A stretch of 53,065 nt of DNA from assembly GCA_002354655.1 (NCBI GenBank), contig DELY01000006.1:75460-128524 (forward strand), written 5' to 3'. A program made the translations under genes and the position numbers. Position 1 is the first letter of the stretch; each line of letters opens with the position of its first letter. Of the stretch, positions 26,881-35,448 are shown in pieces. The DNA is from Pseudomonas sp. UBA2684 (GTDB lineage Bacteria; Pseudomonadota; Gammaproteobacteria; Pseudomonadales; Pseudomonadaceae). A model generated the notes under the pieces. That model was not told the DNA's origin. It did no database searches and was given only the letters and a program-made list of their open reading frames with translations.

Positions 26881-27771
26881 ATGGCCACCGTCAACCCGCA
26901 GCGCGGGTATATTCTCGGCCTCACCGCCTACATCATTTGGGGCTTGTTTCCCCTGTATTTCAAAGCCATCCAGAACGTGCCCGCAGTGGAAATCATCGTC
27001 CATCGCGCGCTCTGGTCGGCGTTGTTCGGCGCAACGCTGCTGCTGGTGTGGAAACACCCGGGCTGGCTGCGCGAACTGCGCGACAACCCCAAGCGGGTTG
27101 CCGTGCTGGCCGCCAGCGGCGTGCTGATCGCCAGCAACTGGCTGGTGTATGTGTGGGCGGTGAACAACGAGCGCATGCTGGAGGCCAGCCTCGGTTACTA
27201 CATCAACCCGCTGGTCAATGTGCTGCTCGGCATGCTGCTGCTCGGCGAGCGCCTGCGCCGCCTGCAATGGCTGGCGGTCGGCCTGGCGGTAGTGGGCGTG
27301 GCGCAGCAGGTATGGCAGGTCGGCAGCCTGCCCTGGGTGTCGCTGGTGCTGGCGCTGACGTTCGGTTTCTACGGGCTGATTCGCAAGCAGGCGCCAGTCG
27401 CCGCACTGCCGGGCCTGGTCGTGGAAACCTGGCTGCTCCTGCCGCTGGCCATCGGCTGGCTGCTCCTGAACCCGGCGGCGATGAGCAGCCAAACCGAGTT
27501 CTGGAGCACGCCCGAAGCGCTGTGGCTGATCGCCGCCGGGCCGATCACCCTGGTGCCGCTGGTGTGTTTCAACGCCGCCGCGCGGCACCTGCCCTACACC
27601 ACCCTGGGCTTCCTGCAATACGTCGCGCCGACGCTGGTGCTGTTGCTTGCGGTGCTGGTGTTTGGCGAGCGCTTCGATCCGAGCAAGCTGCTGGCCTTTA
27701 TCTGCATCTGGGCCGGTTTGGCGGTCTACAGCGTCGACGCCTGGCTGACCCTGCGCAAACGCAGCGAGTAG
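26881..27771 (+). CDS. rarD: RarD-type EamA/DMT-family transporter
   Basis: A 296-aa inner-membrane protein with ten predicted helices in two EamA repeats. The opening RGYILGLTAYIIWGLFPLYF and the HRALWSALF stretch are typical of RarD, named for chloramphenicol sensitivity in E. coli; the substrate is unknown. AAGGATCTCC precedes the ATG. It is followed by a 400-bp non-coding gap with DnaA boxes and a MITE-like element. Confidence 0.9.
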   Translation: MATVNPQRGYILGLTAYIIWGLFPLYFKAIQNVPAVEIIVHRALWSALFGATLLLVWKHPGWLRELRDNPKRVAVLAASGVLIASNWLVYVWAVNNERMLEASLGYYINPLVNVLLGMLLLGERLRRLQWLAVGLAVVGVAQQVWQVGSLPWVSLVLALTFGFYGLIRKQAPVAALPGLVVETWLLLPLAIGWLLLNPAAMSSQTEFWSTPEALWLIAAGPITLVPLVCFNAAARHLPYTTLGFLQYVAPTLVLLLAVLVFGERFDPSKLLAFICIWAGLAVYSVDAWLTLRKRSE

Positions 27772-27860
27772 CCGCGACGCAAACGCCTCTGCGCTGTACA
27801 AAAAACCATCAGCACCACGCAGCCCACGCAACGCCTGGGCTGCCGCTATCCATCCCAACC

Positions 27861-27869
27861 TTATCCACA
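27861..27869 (+). promoter_or_regulatory. DnaA box (perfect)
   Basis: TTATCCACA is the high-affinity DnaA box. A second lies at 27973-27981 in the same orientation, 112 bp away. Confidence 0.6.
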
Positions 27870-27972
27870 GAAACATCCCCGGTTTACGTGCACAAGTTAT
27901 TGAAATAGCTGTTTTTTTGACCAAGGAACGGCAAGCCGCGGGGGACGGGCGCTGGCGGCGAAGCTCCCCAGG

Positions 27973-27981
27973 TTATCCACA
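27973..27981 (+). promoter_or_regulatory. DnaA box (perfect)
   Basis: TTATCCACA again, 14 bp left of the MITE-like element at 27995. No origin-like AT-rich unwinding region or oriC genes are nearby, so titration or gene regulation is more likely than initiation. Confidence 0.6.
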
Positions 27982-27994
27982 GTGATACACCCGT

Positions 27995-28140
27995 TAACAG
28001 GCCGTTGAAAAACTACCTGCGTTGCCGATACGGCGTTAAAAACAGGCTCGGAATGCTCATTTACAACACGTAAACTGCGCTTCCTCGCCTGTTTTTGCCT
28101 TGTCTCGGCTGCCTCGCCTACGCTTTTCAACGGCCTGTTA
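27995..28140. mobile_element. MITE-like element 2 with perfect 17-bp TIRs
   Basis: TAACAGGCCGTTGAAAA at 27995-28011 and its exact complement at 28124-28140 bound a 146-bp non-coding element. The interior (ATACGGCGTT, CTCATTTACA, GCCTTGTCT-GGCT) is shared with the element at 1994-2183. It is a non-autonomous, transposon-like repeat; no transposase is in the window. Confidence 0.75.
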
Positions 28141-28171
28141 GCCGTGGATATGTTCAGCCACGCGCCCGCGC

Positions 28172-28690
28172 TCAGGTGTCCGTGCGCAGGTTGAGCTCGA
28201 CCATCAGGTCATCGGCGAGGGTTTCCAGCTTGGCCTGCAACACATCCAGCGACAGCCCCAGCGGCACGGCCAGCAGCGCCTCGGCGTGGAACAGCGGCTC
28301 GCTGCTCATCGGCGCCGGCGTCACTTCGGTGACCAGGCTTTCCAGGTTGACGCCCTGCTCGGCGAGCAAACGGGTGATGTCGCGCACGATGCCGGGGCGG
28401 TCGTTACCGACCAGATCGAGGAGAATCGGCTTCCAGGTGCACGACGGCTCGACACCGCCCCCCGCCAACAACACGCGGATACCGTGCACGTTCAGCGCCT
28501 GCAACGCATCGACCAGCTCGCCATGCGCCTCGGCCGGCACGGCGATGCGCAGAATCCCGGCGAACTGCCCGGCCATTCGCGACATGCGACTCTCCAGCCA
28601 ATTGCCACCGTGGTTGGCCACGCACTGGGCGATACGCTCGACCAGACCCGGCTGATCCTGGGCAATAATCGTAAGTACCAGATGTTCCAT
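28172..28690 (-). CDS. ACT-domain protein, GcvR-like
   Basis: A 172-aa protein with two ACT domains: about 1-80 (MEHLVLTIIAQDQPGLVERIAQCVANHGGNW) and about 88-172 (LDLVGNDRPGIVRDITRLLAEQGVN). This is the architecture of GcvR, the accessory repressor of the glycine cleavage operon. The related GcvA regulator is not present here, so the name is by similarity only. ATG 28690 was chosen for the strong GAGGAG; the frame continues upstream into the next gene but is unrelated. It is 25 bp downstream of the acetyltransferase gene and probably co-transcribed. Confidence 0.82.
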   Translation of the reverse strand: MEHLVLTIIAQDQPGLVERIAQCVANHGGNWLESRMSRMAGQFAGILRIAVPAEAHGELVDALQALNVHGIRVLLAGGGVEPSCTWKPILLDLVGNDRPGIVRDITRLLAEQGVNLESLVTEVTPAPMSSEPLFHAEALLAVPLGLSLDVLQAKLETLADDLMVELNLRTDT

Positions 28691-28715
28691 GCTCGACTCC
28701 TCGTGCAGTGGCAGC

Positions 28716-29162
28716 TCAAGCCAGGCTGAGCCAATAGGTATAGAACACTTCATCGCGCACATAACCGAGGCGCTCATACAGTGCCTGCCCCGCCAGATTG
28801 CTCTTCGCCGTCTCCAGCTGCAAACCGCAGGCCCCGGTGGCTTCGGCATGCGCCCGGGCGGCGTTCATCAACGCCTCGCCAACCCCCTGACGGCGTGCAG
28901 CCTGGCTCACATAGAGATCGCTCAACAACCAGGCCGGCTCTAGCGCCAGCGAGGAAAAAAACCCGTACAGCTGGACGAACCCCAGCGCCTGCCCGGCCTC
29001 ATCGCGGGCGATAAACAGCGTCGAATCGCCGGCACTCAGGCGCGCGGCGAGGAACCCCTGAATCGCCGCTGGCGTTCGCGCCACTTCATAGAAGCTCAGG
29101 TAGTCGGCAAACAAGCGAACCAGGTCGTCGAGATCGGCAGGGCCGGCGGCATGGATTGGCAT
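28716..29162 (-). CDS. GNAT-family N-acetyltransferase
   Basis: A 148-aa GNAT acetyltransferase. The acetyl-CoA motif A is LLSDLYVSQAARRQGVGEALMNAA at about 85-108 (RRQGVG is the Q/RxxGxG/A signature). Motif B is LYERLGYV near the C-terminus. The N-terminus MPIHAAGPADLDDLVRLFADYLSFY resembles small cytoplasmic members that acetylate amines or amino acids. Substrate unknown. It probably forms an operon with the GcvR-like gene. Confidence 0.87.
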   Translation of the reverse strand: MPIHAAGPADLDDLVRLFADYLSFYEVARTPAAIQGFLAARLSAGDSTLFIARDEAGQALGFVQLYGFFSSLALEPAWLLSDLYVSQAARRQGVGEALMNAARAHAEATGACGLQLETAKSNLAGQALYERLGYVRDEVFYTYWLSLA

Positions 29163-29474
29163 CGGTAGGCTCCAGATGGCTGTCGTCGCAGTATAGGCAG
29201 TGGCGTCGGCAGAGCCGGCAAGCGACCGCCGAGAACACTGCGCAATTAATCGTGTACCGTTTTCATATTTTTATGAAACAATTACGAACTTTTTTGAGAA
29301 CACAACGTCCCCGCCGTGACTGCAAAGCGCTTCTTGGTCGCAGAGCGACGCGCACCCACTGATTTTCCCGAGTTCTTGATGTAGTATGCCGCGCCTCGGA
29401 CTACAAGACGGGAACCCCCGGGTCCGAAGCGGCTATTGAGTAGAGCTGAAGAGCTGAGCAGAGTGAGGCAAGTG
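29163..29474. promoter_or_regulatory. Upstream region of glcB
   Basis: A 312-bp gap with an AT-rich core. An inverted repeat TTTCAT-ATTTTT-ATGAAA lies at 29261-29278, suitable for an operator or a weak hairpin. No clear sigma-70 pair or terminator could be placed. The ribosome site GAGGCAAGTG precedes the glcB ATG at 29475. Confidence 0.45.
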
Positions 29475-31652
29475 ATGACTGAACGCGTTCAAGTCGGTGG
29501 CCTGCAGGTCGCCAAAGTGCTGTTCGACTTCGTGAATAACGAAGCCATCCCCGGTACCGGCATCGCTGCCGAGAAATTCTGGGCCGGCGCCGAAGCCGTG
29601 ATCAACGAGCTGGCCCCGAAAAACCGCGCCCTGCTCGCCAAGCGCGACGACATCCAGGCGCAGATCGACAGCTGGCACCAAGCCCGCGCCGGTCAAGCGC
29701 ATGACGCGGCGGCCTATAAAGCCTTCCTCCAGGAAATCGGCTACCTGCTGCCAGAACCGGCGGATTTCCAGGTCACCACGCAGAACGTCGACGACGAAAT
29801 CGCCCGCCTGGCCGGCCCGCAGCTGGTGGTGCCGGTGATGAACGCGCGCTTCGCCCTGAACGCCTCCAACGCCCGCTGGGGCTCGCTGTACGATGCCCTG
29901 TATGGCACCGACGCGATCAGCGAAGCAGACGGCGCCGAAAAAGGCCGTGGCTATAACAAGGTGCGCGGCGACAAGGTCATCGCCTTCGCCCGCGCCTTCC
30001 TCGACGAAGCCGCGCCGCTGGCTGCTGGCTCCCACGTCGATTCCAGCGGTTACCGCATCGAAGCCGGCAAGCTGGTGGTCAGCCTCAAAGGCGGCAGCAA
30101 CAGCGGCCTGCGCGACGACGCGCAACTGGTTGGCTTCCAGGGCGATGCCGGCGCACCGATTGCCGTGCTGCTGAAGAACAACGGCCTGCACTTCGAAATC
30201 CAGATCGACGCCAGCAGCCCGATCGGCAGCACCGACGCCGCCGGCGTCAAAGACCTGCTGATGGAAGCCGCGCTGACCACCATCATGGACTGCGAAGACT
30301 CGGTCGCTGCCGTCGACGCCGACGACAAGACCGTGATCTACCGCAATTGGCTCGGCCTGATGAAGGGCGACCTGGCGGAAGAAGTGGCCAAGGGCGGCCA
30401 GACCTTCACCCGCACCATGAACCCGGACCGCGTCTACACCACCGTCGACGGTGGCGAGCTGACCCTGCACGGCCGCAGCCTGCTGTTCGTGCGTAACGTC
30501 GGCCATCTGATGACCAACCCGGCGATCCTCGATGCCCAAGGCAACGAAATCCCCGAGGGCATTCAGGACGCGCTGTTCACCAGCCTGATCGCGGTGCACA
30601 ACCTGAATGGCAACACCAGCCGCAAGAACACCCGCACCGGCTCGGTGTACATCGTTAAACCGAAGATGCATGGCCCGGAAGAAGTCGCCTTCACCAGCGA
30701 AATCTTCAGCCGCGTCGAAGACGTCCTCGGCCTGCCGCGCAACACCCTGAAAGTCGGCATCATGGACGAAGAGCGGCGCACCACCGTCAACCTGAAAGCC
30801 TGCATCCAGGCCGCCAGCGAGCGCGTGGTGTTCATCAATACCGGCTTCCTCGACCGCACCGGTGACGAAATCCACACCTCCATGGAAGCCGGCGCCGTGG
30901 TGCGCAAGGCCGCTATGAAGAGCGAGCAGTGGATTGCCGCCTACGAGAACAACAACGTCGACGTCGGCCTGGCCACCGGCCTGCAAGGCCGCGCGCAGAT
31001 CGGCAAAGGCATGTGGGCCATGCCCGACCTGATGGCCGCCATGCTCGAGCAGAAGATCGCTCACCCACTGGCCGGTGCCAACACCGCCTGGGTTCCGTCG
31101 CCGACCGCCGCCGCGCTGCATGCGCTGCACTACCACAAGGTCGACGTGTTCGCCCGCCAGGCCGAACTGGCCACGCGTGCCCCAGCGTCGGTGGACGACA
31201 TCCTGAGCATCCCGCTGGCCAAGGACACCAACTGGTCGGCCGAGGAGATCCAGAACGAACTGGACAACAACTCGCAGGGCATCCTCGGTTACGTGGTGCG
31301 CTGGATCGACCAGGGCGTTGGCTGCTCCAAGGTGCCGGACATCAACGACATCGGCCTGATGGAAGACCGCGCCACCCTGCGCATCTCCAGCCAGCTGCTG
31401 GCCAACTGGCTGCGTCATGGCATCGCCACTGAGGAGCAGATCGTTGCCAGCCTCAAGCGCATGGCCCCGGTGGTCGACCGGCAGAACGCAGCTGACCCGC
31501 TGTACCGTCCGCTGGCACCGAACTTCGACGACAACATCGCCTTCCAGGCTGCCCTGGAACTGGTGGTCGAAGGTGCCAAGCAGCCGAACGGCTACACCGA
31601 GCCGGTGCTGCACCGCCGTCGTCGCGAGTTCAAGGCCGCCAACGGTCTGTAA
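29475..31652 (+). CDS. glcB: Malate synthase G
   Basis: A 725-aa monomeric malate synthase G, which condenses glyoxylate and acetyl-CoA into malate for growth on acetate, fatty acids or glycolate. Characteristic blocks are [19 protein letters not shown] (about 275-293), [38 protein letters not shown] and [17 protein letters not shown]. The length is that of isoform G (about 725) rather than A. ATG 29475 was chosen because it begins [13 protein letters not shown] like other MSGs and has GAGG upstream. Its presence beside an acetate-type symporter and fatty-acid dehydrogenases fits C2 metabolism. A strong terminator follows. Confidence 0.96.
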   Translation: MTERVQVGGLQVAKVLFDFVNNEAIPGTGIAAEKFWAGAEAVINELAPKNRALLAKRDDIQAQIDSWHQARAGQAHDAAAYKAFLQEIGYLLPEPADFQVTTQNVDDEIARLAGPQLVVPVMNARFALNASNARWGSLYDALYGTDAISEADGAEKGRGYNKVRGDKVIAFARAFLDEAAPLAAGSHVDSSGYRIEAGKLVVSLKGGSNSGLRDDAQLVGFQGDAGAPIAVLLKNNGLHFEIQIDASSPIGSTDAAGVKDLLMEAALTTIMDCEDSVAAVDADDKTVIYRNWLGLMKGDLAEEVAKGGQTFTRTMNPDRVYTTVDGGELTLHGRSLLFVRNVGHLMTNPAILDAQGNEIPEGIQDALFTSLIAVHNLNGNTSRKNTRTGSVYIVKPKMHGPEEVAFTSEIFSRVEDVLGLPRNTLKVGIMDEERRTTVNLKACIQAASERVVFINTGFLDRTGDEIHTSMEAGAVVRKAAMKSEQWIAAYENNNVDVGLATGLQGRAQIGKGMWAMPDLMAAMLEQKIAHPLAGANTAWVPSPTAAALHALHYHKVDVFARQAELATRAPASVDDILSIPLAKDTNWSAEEIQNELDNNSQGILGYVVRWIDQGVGCSKVPDINDIGLMEDRATLRISSQLLANWLRHGIATEEQIVASLKRMAPVVDRQNAADPLYRPLAPNFDDNIAFQAALELVVEGAKQPNGYTEPVLHRRRREFKAANGL

Positions 31653-31665
31653 TTCGCCGCTGCAA

Positions 31666-31697
31666 TAAAAAAACCGCCCTCCGGGGCGGTTTTTTTA
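31666..31697. terminator. Rho-independent terminator of glcB
   Basis: AAAAAAACCGCCC-TCCG-GGGCGGTTTTTTT forms a near-perfect stem with A- and T-runs, starting 13 nt after the glcB stop. Confidence 0.92.
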
Positions 31698-31756
31698 TGC
31701 TCGGGTGCCTGTATTTTTATGGCTATGCCCCTGTTATGTGCTGGAACGGTTCATTC

Positions 31757-31831
31757 GTAGGGTGGGTTACGTGGCGCACCTACAGCGCAGTTGCTGTTTC
31801 CAGACCGGCGTGCGCCACTAACCCACCCTAC
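31757..31831. repeat. GTAGGGTGGGTTA palindromic repeat, copy B
   Basis: GTAGGGTGGGTTACGTGGCGC and GCGCCACTAACCCACCCTAC are inverted ends with a 30-35 bp interior. The ends match copies A (15886) and C (43869) but the interior differs. It fills part of the 382-bp gap between glcB and the DUF294 gene; the remainder shows only a GACCA-TAG-TGGTC dyad at 32000-32012. Confidence 0.65.
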
Positions 31832-32034
31832 AAGCGCCGTGCGCAACCCGTTACTGGGACATCGCCTGGTTATGGAGCGTGTTTACGCCCAGGCAGAAGC
31901 TCACAAGCAAACCCACTTCTACAATCGCGCGGTACGCCACGGCTCGCATGCAGCGCTGTTCTAGACTTACGTCCAATGGGCAGTCGCCCAGCAGCGGCCG
32001 ACCATAGTGGTCAAACCACGCCCTCGAGAGCGCA

Positions 32035-33966
32035 ATGAGCAAAGCGGACGCCTTCGCCCAGGCCGGCAAGACCGCGGTGCTGCAGAACATCCACGGCACC
32101 ATGGAGTTTCTGCAGAAGTTCCCTCCGTTCAACCAGATGGACATGGCTCACCTGGCCTACCTGGTGGAGCACTGCCAACTGCGTTTTTTCGGCGAAGGCG
32201 AAACCATCATCAAACCCACCGACGGGCCGGTGGAGTTCTTCTATATCGTCAAGCAAGGGCGCGTGCACGGCGAACGTCCGCACTCGGCACGGCGCGGCAC
32301 CGAGACCACCTTCGAGATCACCAGCGGCGAATGTTTCCCGCTGGCCGCGCTGATCGGCGAGCGCGCTACCCGCACCGAACACCTGGCAGCCGAAGACACC
32401 TTCTGCCTGCTGCTGAGCAAACCGGCCTTTATCAAGCTGTTCGCCCTGTCCAACCCGCTGCGCGATTTCGCCCTGCGCGGGGTCAGCAGCCTGCTCGACC
32501 AAGTCAACCAGCAAGTGCAATTGCGCGCGGTGGAAACCCTCGGCGCGCAGTATTCGCTGGACACCCGCCTGGGCGAATTGGCCATGCGCCAGCCCATCGG
32601 CTGCGCCCCCGACACCCCCGTGCGCGAAGCGGTCAAGCTGATGCACGAGCAGCACGTCGGCAGCATCGTGGTGGTCGACCCGGCGCTCAAACCGCTGGGC
32701 ATTTTCACCCTGCGCGACCTGCGCCGAGTGGTCGCCGATGGCAGCTCGCTGGATCAGCCGATCGACAACCTGATGACCCACGCCCCGTTCCACCTGCCGC
32801 CGGATGCCAGCGCCTTCGACGCCGCCATCGCCATGACCGAGCGGCATATCGCCCACGTTTGCCTGGTCGAACATGAGCGCCTGTGCGGAGTGGTCTCCGA
32901 GCGCGACCTGTTCTCCCTGCAACGGGTCGACTTGGTGCACCTGGCGCGCACCATTCGCCATGCCGGCCGAGTGGAAACCCTGGCGGCGCTGCGCGACGAC
33001 GTGCGCCAGCTGGTCGACCGCATGCTCGCCCACGGCGCCAGTTCGACGCAGATCACCCACATCATCACCCTGCTCAACGACCATACCGTGTGCCGAGTGA
33101 TCGAACTGACCCTGGAAGACCTCGGCGATCCCGGCGTGCCGTTCACCTGGCTGTGTTTCGGCAGCGAAGGCCGCCGCGAGCAGACCCTGCACACCGACCA
33201 GGACAACGGCATTCTCTTCGAAGCCCAGGATGCCGTCGAAGCGGCCGACATCCGCCGGCGCTTGCTGCCGTTGGCGGCCGAGATCAACCAGCGTCTGGCG
33301 CTCTGCGGCTTTACCCTGTGCAAAGGCAACATCATGGCCGGCAATCCCGAGCTGTGCCTGTCGCGTCAGGAATGGACGCGGCGCTTCAACAACTTCGTCC
33401 GTGAAGCCACCCCGGAAAACCTGCTCGGTTCGAGTATCTACTTCGATCTACGGGTGGTCTGGGGCCCGCCCGAAGGCTGCGAACAGCTGCGTGAAGCGCT
33501 GCTGCGGGTGATCGACGGCAATAGCCTGTTCCAGCGCATGTTGGCCGAGAACGCCCTGCGCCAACGCCCGCCGGTGGGCCGCTTCCGCGACTTCGTGGTG
33601 GCCCGCAAAGGCGCCGAGAAAGACACCCTGGACCTCAAGGTGCAAGGCCTCACACCATTCGTCGACAGTGCCCGCCTGCTCGCCCTGGCCCACGGCATCG
33701 AAAGCTGCAACACCCTGGAGCGCTTGCGCGAACTGATCGCCAAGGGCGTGATTGAGCCACTCGACGGCGCCGCTTATGAAGAGGCCTATCACTTCATCCA
33801 GCAAACCCGCATGCAGCTCCACCAGCTGCAAGCGCGCCAGCAGCTGCCTTACTCCAACCGCATTGATCCGGACAGCCTTAACCACCTGGATCGGCGTATC
33901 CTGCGTGAATCCTTCCGCCAAGCCCAACGCCTGCAAAGCAGCCTGGCAGTGAGGTACCAACTATGA
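32035..33966 (+). CDS. cNMP-binding/CBS/DUF294 nucleotidyltransferase-like protein
   Basis: A 643-aa cytoplasmic protein. In order: cyclic-nucleotide-binding-like domain (about 20-145), two CBS motifs (about 175-290), DUF294 putative nucleotidyltransferase domain (about 340-470) with CFGSEGRREQTLHTDQDNG, and a helical DUF294 C-terminal domain. The GS...DQD pattern resembles GlnD-type nucleotidyltransferases. In many gammaproteobacteria this gene neighbours a VC_2705-type symporter and DUF4212 gene; those genes are here 6.4 kb away at 41065-43098. The stop overlaps the ATG of the exonuclease gene (ATGA), so the two are translationally coupled. The regulatory target is unknown. Confidence 0.88.
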   Translation: MSKADAFAQAGKTAVLQNIHGTMEFLQKFPPFNQMDMAHLAYLVEHCQLRFFGEGETIIKPTDGPVEFFYIVKQGRVHGERPHSARRGTETTFEITSGECFPLAALIGERATRTEHLAAEDTFCLLLSKPAFIKLFALSNPLRDFALRGVSSLLDQVNQQVQLRAVETLGAQYSLDTRLGELAMRQPIGCAPDTPVREAVKLMHEQHVGSIVVVDPALKPLGIFTLRDLRRVVADGSSLDQPIDNLMTHAPFHLPPDASAFDAAIAMTERHIAHVCLVEHERLCGVVSERDLFSLQRVDLVHLARTIRHAGRVETLAALRDDVRQLVDRMLAHGASSTQITHIITLLNDHTVCRVIELTLEDLGDPGVPFTWLCFGSEGRREQTLHTDQDNGILFEAQDAVEAADIRRRLLPLAAEINQRLALCGFTLCKGNIMAGNPELCLSRQEWTRRFNNFVREATPENLLGSSIYFDLRVVWGPPEGCEQLREALLRVIDGNSLFQRMLAENALRQRPPVGRFRDFVVARKGAEKDTLDLKVQGLTPFVDSARLLALAHGIESCNTLERLRELIAKGVIEPLDGAAYEEAYHFIQQTRMQLHQLQARQQLPYSNRIDPDSLNHLDRRILRESFRQAQRLQSSLAVRYQL

Positions 33967-34667
33967 GCAGGTTTACCTGGTTTAGCGGGCGCGGCCCGGC
34001 GCTGACCCAACGGCAGTTGGAACGGCGGCACACACTGGCCGAAGCGTGCGCGCTCGACGAACGTCCGCTGCACCAGCAGCGCTTTGTCATCCTCGACCTG
34101 GAGACCAGCGGGCTGAACATGCGCCGCGACCAGGTGCTGTCGATCGGCGCGGTGGTGATCGAGGACGGCGCCATCGACCTCAGCCAGCAGTTCGAATGCA
34201 CCCTGCTACGTGCAGGCCACCAGGCCAGCGCCAGCACCCTGATCCATGGCATCGCGCCCAACGCGATCGCCAATGGCGAGGACCCGGTCGAGGCTCTGCT
34301 GAGTTTTATGGAGTTCGTCGGCGGCAGCCCGCTGCTGGCCTTCCACGCCGAGTTCGACCAGCGCATGCTGGCCCGCGCCCTCAAGCAGAGCCTCGGCTAC
34401 CGGCTGCAGCATGCCTTCTTCGATGTCGCCGAGATCGCCCCGCTGCTCTGCCCGCAGGCCAAACTGAGCCACCCCGGCCTGGACGGCTGGACGCAGCACT
34501 TCGGCCTGCAAGTGCAACAGCGCCACCACGCCAGCGCCGACGCCCTGGTGACCGCCGAGCTGGCGCTGATCCTGTTCAGTAAGGCGCGCCAGCAAGGCCT
34601 CGATAGCCTGCCGGCACTGCTGCAGCAACTCAACAGCCGTCGCCGCCAGCGGGCGCATTCGATGTAA
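33963..34667 (+). CDS. DEDDh 3'-5' exonuclease (DnaQ-like)
   Basis: A 234-aa exonuclease-fold protein similar to DNA polymerase III epsilon. Exo I is FVILDLETSGLN (DxE, about 41-52), Exo II contains HAEFDQRM (about 127-134) and Exo III is HHASADALVTAEL (HxxxD, about 186-198). It therefore has a full DEDDh set. It starts inside the stop of the DUF294 gene. In Pseudomonas and Vibrio this pair is conserved beside acetate-type symporters, where the exonuclease domain's role is not established. Confidence 0.9.
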   Translation: MSRFTWFSGRGPALTQRQLERRHTLAEACALDERPLHQQRFVILDLETSGLNMRRDQVLSIGAVVIEDGAIDLSQQFECTLLRAGHQASASTLIHGIAPNAIANGEDPVEALLSFMEFVGGSPLLAFHAEFDQRMLARALKQSLGYRLQHAFFDVAEIAPLLCPQAKLSHPGLDGWTQHFGLQVQQRHHASADALVTAELALILFSKARQQGLDSLPALLQQLNSRRRQRAHSM

Positions 34668-34798
34668 GGGAATAGCGCCCCTGTAAGAGCCCGTTTGCGG
34701 GCGATGGGCCAGGGCTTTTCAGCAGGCTCTTGCCGGTGACGGCATCAGCAATGGCCTTGCGAGTGCGCGCCAACGCACAGCCGCTAGTGACCGGCATC

Positions 34799-34817
34799 TA
34801 TGCCACGACGTGGCATA
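34799..34817. promoter_or_regulatory. Perfect 19-bp palindrome upstream of the sigma-factor gene
   Basis: TATGCCACGACGTGGCATA is a perfect 9-1-9 palindrome, 113 bp before the sigma-factor start and 61 bp before the Fur-box-like site. It has no T-run, so an operator is more likely than a terminator. The regulator is unknown. Confidence 0.5.
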
Positions 34818-34877
34818 ACCACCCATCGCGGTAGAGCAACAGCGGATTGCAGCGCAGGGGGCGGCCCTGTCATCATA

Positions 34878-34892
34878 TGCGAATAATTATCG
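34878..34892. promoter_or_regulatory. Fur-box-like site
   Basis: TGCGAATAATTATCG aligns with the 7-1-7 Fur motif TGATAAT-N-ATTATCA at 11 of 14 positions. It lies 38 bp upstream of the GTG of the ECF sigma gene, as expected for iron-repressed FecI homologues. Confidence 0.65.
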
Positions 34893-34929
34893 ATTTATTT
34901 CTTATCTGCCGCTCAATGGCGAGGTCCGC

Positions 34930-35448
34930 GTGTCAGCTGGGGACTCCACGAATCAGCATCTGGTGGGCCTGCTCTATCGCGATCACCGCGATTGGCTGCT
35001 TGGCTGGCTGCGCAAAAGCCTTTACTGCGCCGACCGCGCCGAAGACCTCAGCCAGGACACCTTCGTGCGCCTGCTCGGCCGCAACGATCTGCATGAAACC
35101 CGCGAGCCACGGGCGCTGCTGACCACCATCGCCAAAGGCCTGCTGATCGACCACTTCCGCCGCAGCGCCCTGGAGCGCGCCTACCTCGACGAACTAACGG
35201 CGCTACCAGAGCCGCTGCAACCCAGCGCGGAAGAACAGGCCATCGCCCTGCAAGCCCTGCGCGAGATCGACCGCCTGCTCGGCCAGCTGTCGAGCAACGC
35301 GCGGGCCGCCTTCCTGTATAACCGCCTCGACGGCATGGCCCATGCGGAAATCGCCGAACGCCTCGGCGTGTCGGTGTCGCGCGTGCGCCAATACCTGGCC
35401 CAAGGCCTGCGCCAGTGCTACATCGCGCTGTATGGTGAAACGCTATGA
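34930..35448 (+). CDS. ECF sigma factor, FecI type
   Basis: A 172-aa extracytoplasmic-function sigma factor of the iron-uptake FecI/FpvI/FiuI class. Region 2 is LYRDHRDWLLGWLRKSLYCADRAEDLSQDTFVRLL (about 12-46). Region 4 is LDGMAHAEIAERLGVSVSRVRQYLAQGL (about 135-165). GTG 34930 was chosen for the GAGG nine bases upstream. The stop overlaps the FecR-type gene (ATGA). A Fur-box-like site precedes it. It should direct transcription of the downstream TonB receptor when the receptor binds its siderophore. Confidence 0.93.
   Translation: MSAGDSTNQHLVGLLYRDHRDWLLGWLRKSLYCADRAEDLSQDTFVRLLGRNDLHETREPRALLTTIAKGLLIDHFRRSALERAYLDELTALPEPLQPSAEEQAIALQALREIDRLLGQLSSNARAAFLYNRLDGMAHAEIAERLGVSVSRVRQYLAQGLRQCYIALYGETL

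Noticed and set aside
29433-31613. 726-codon minus-strand frame over glcB
   Set aside because: Antisense shadow of malate synthase G; no family motifs, no ribosome site.
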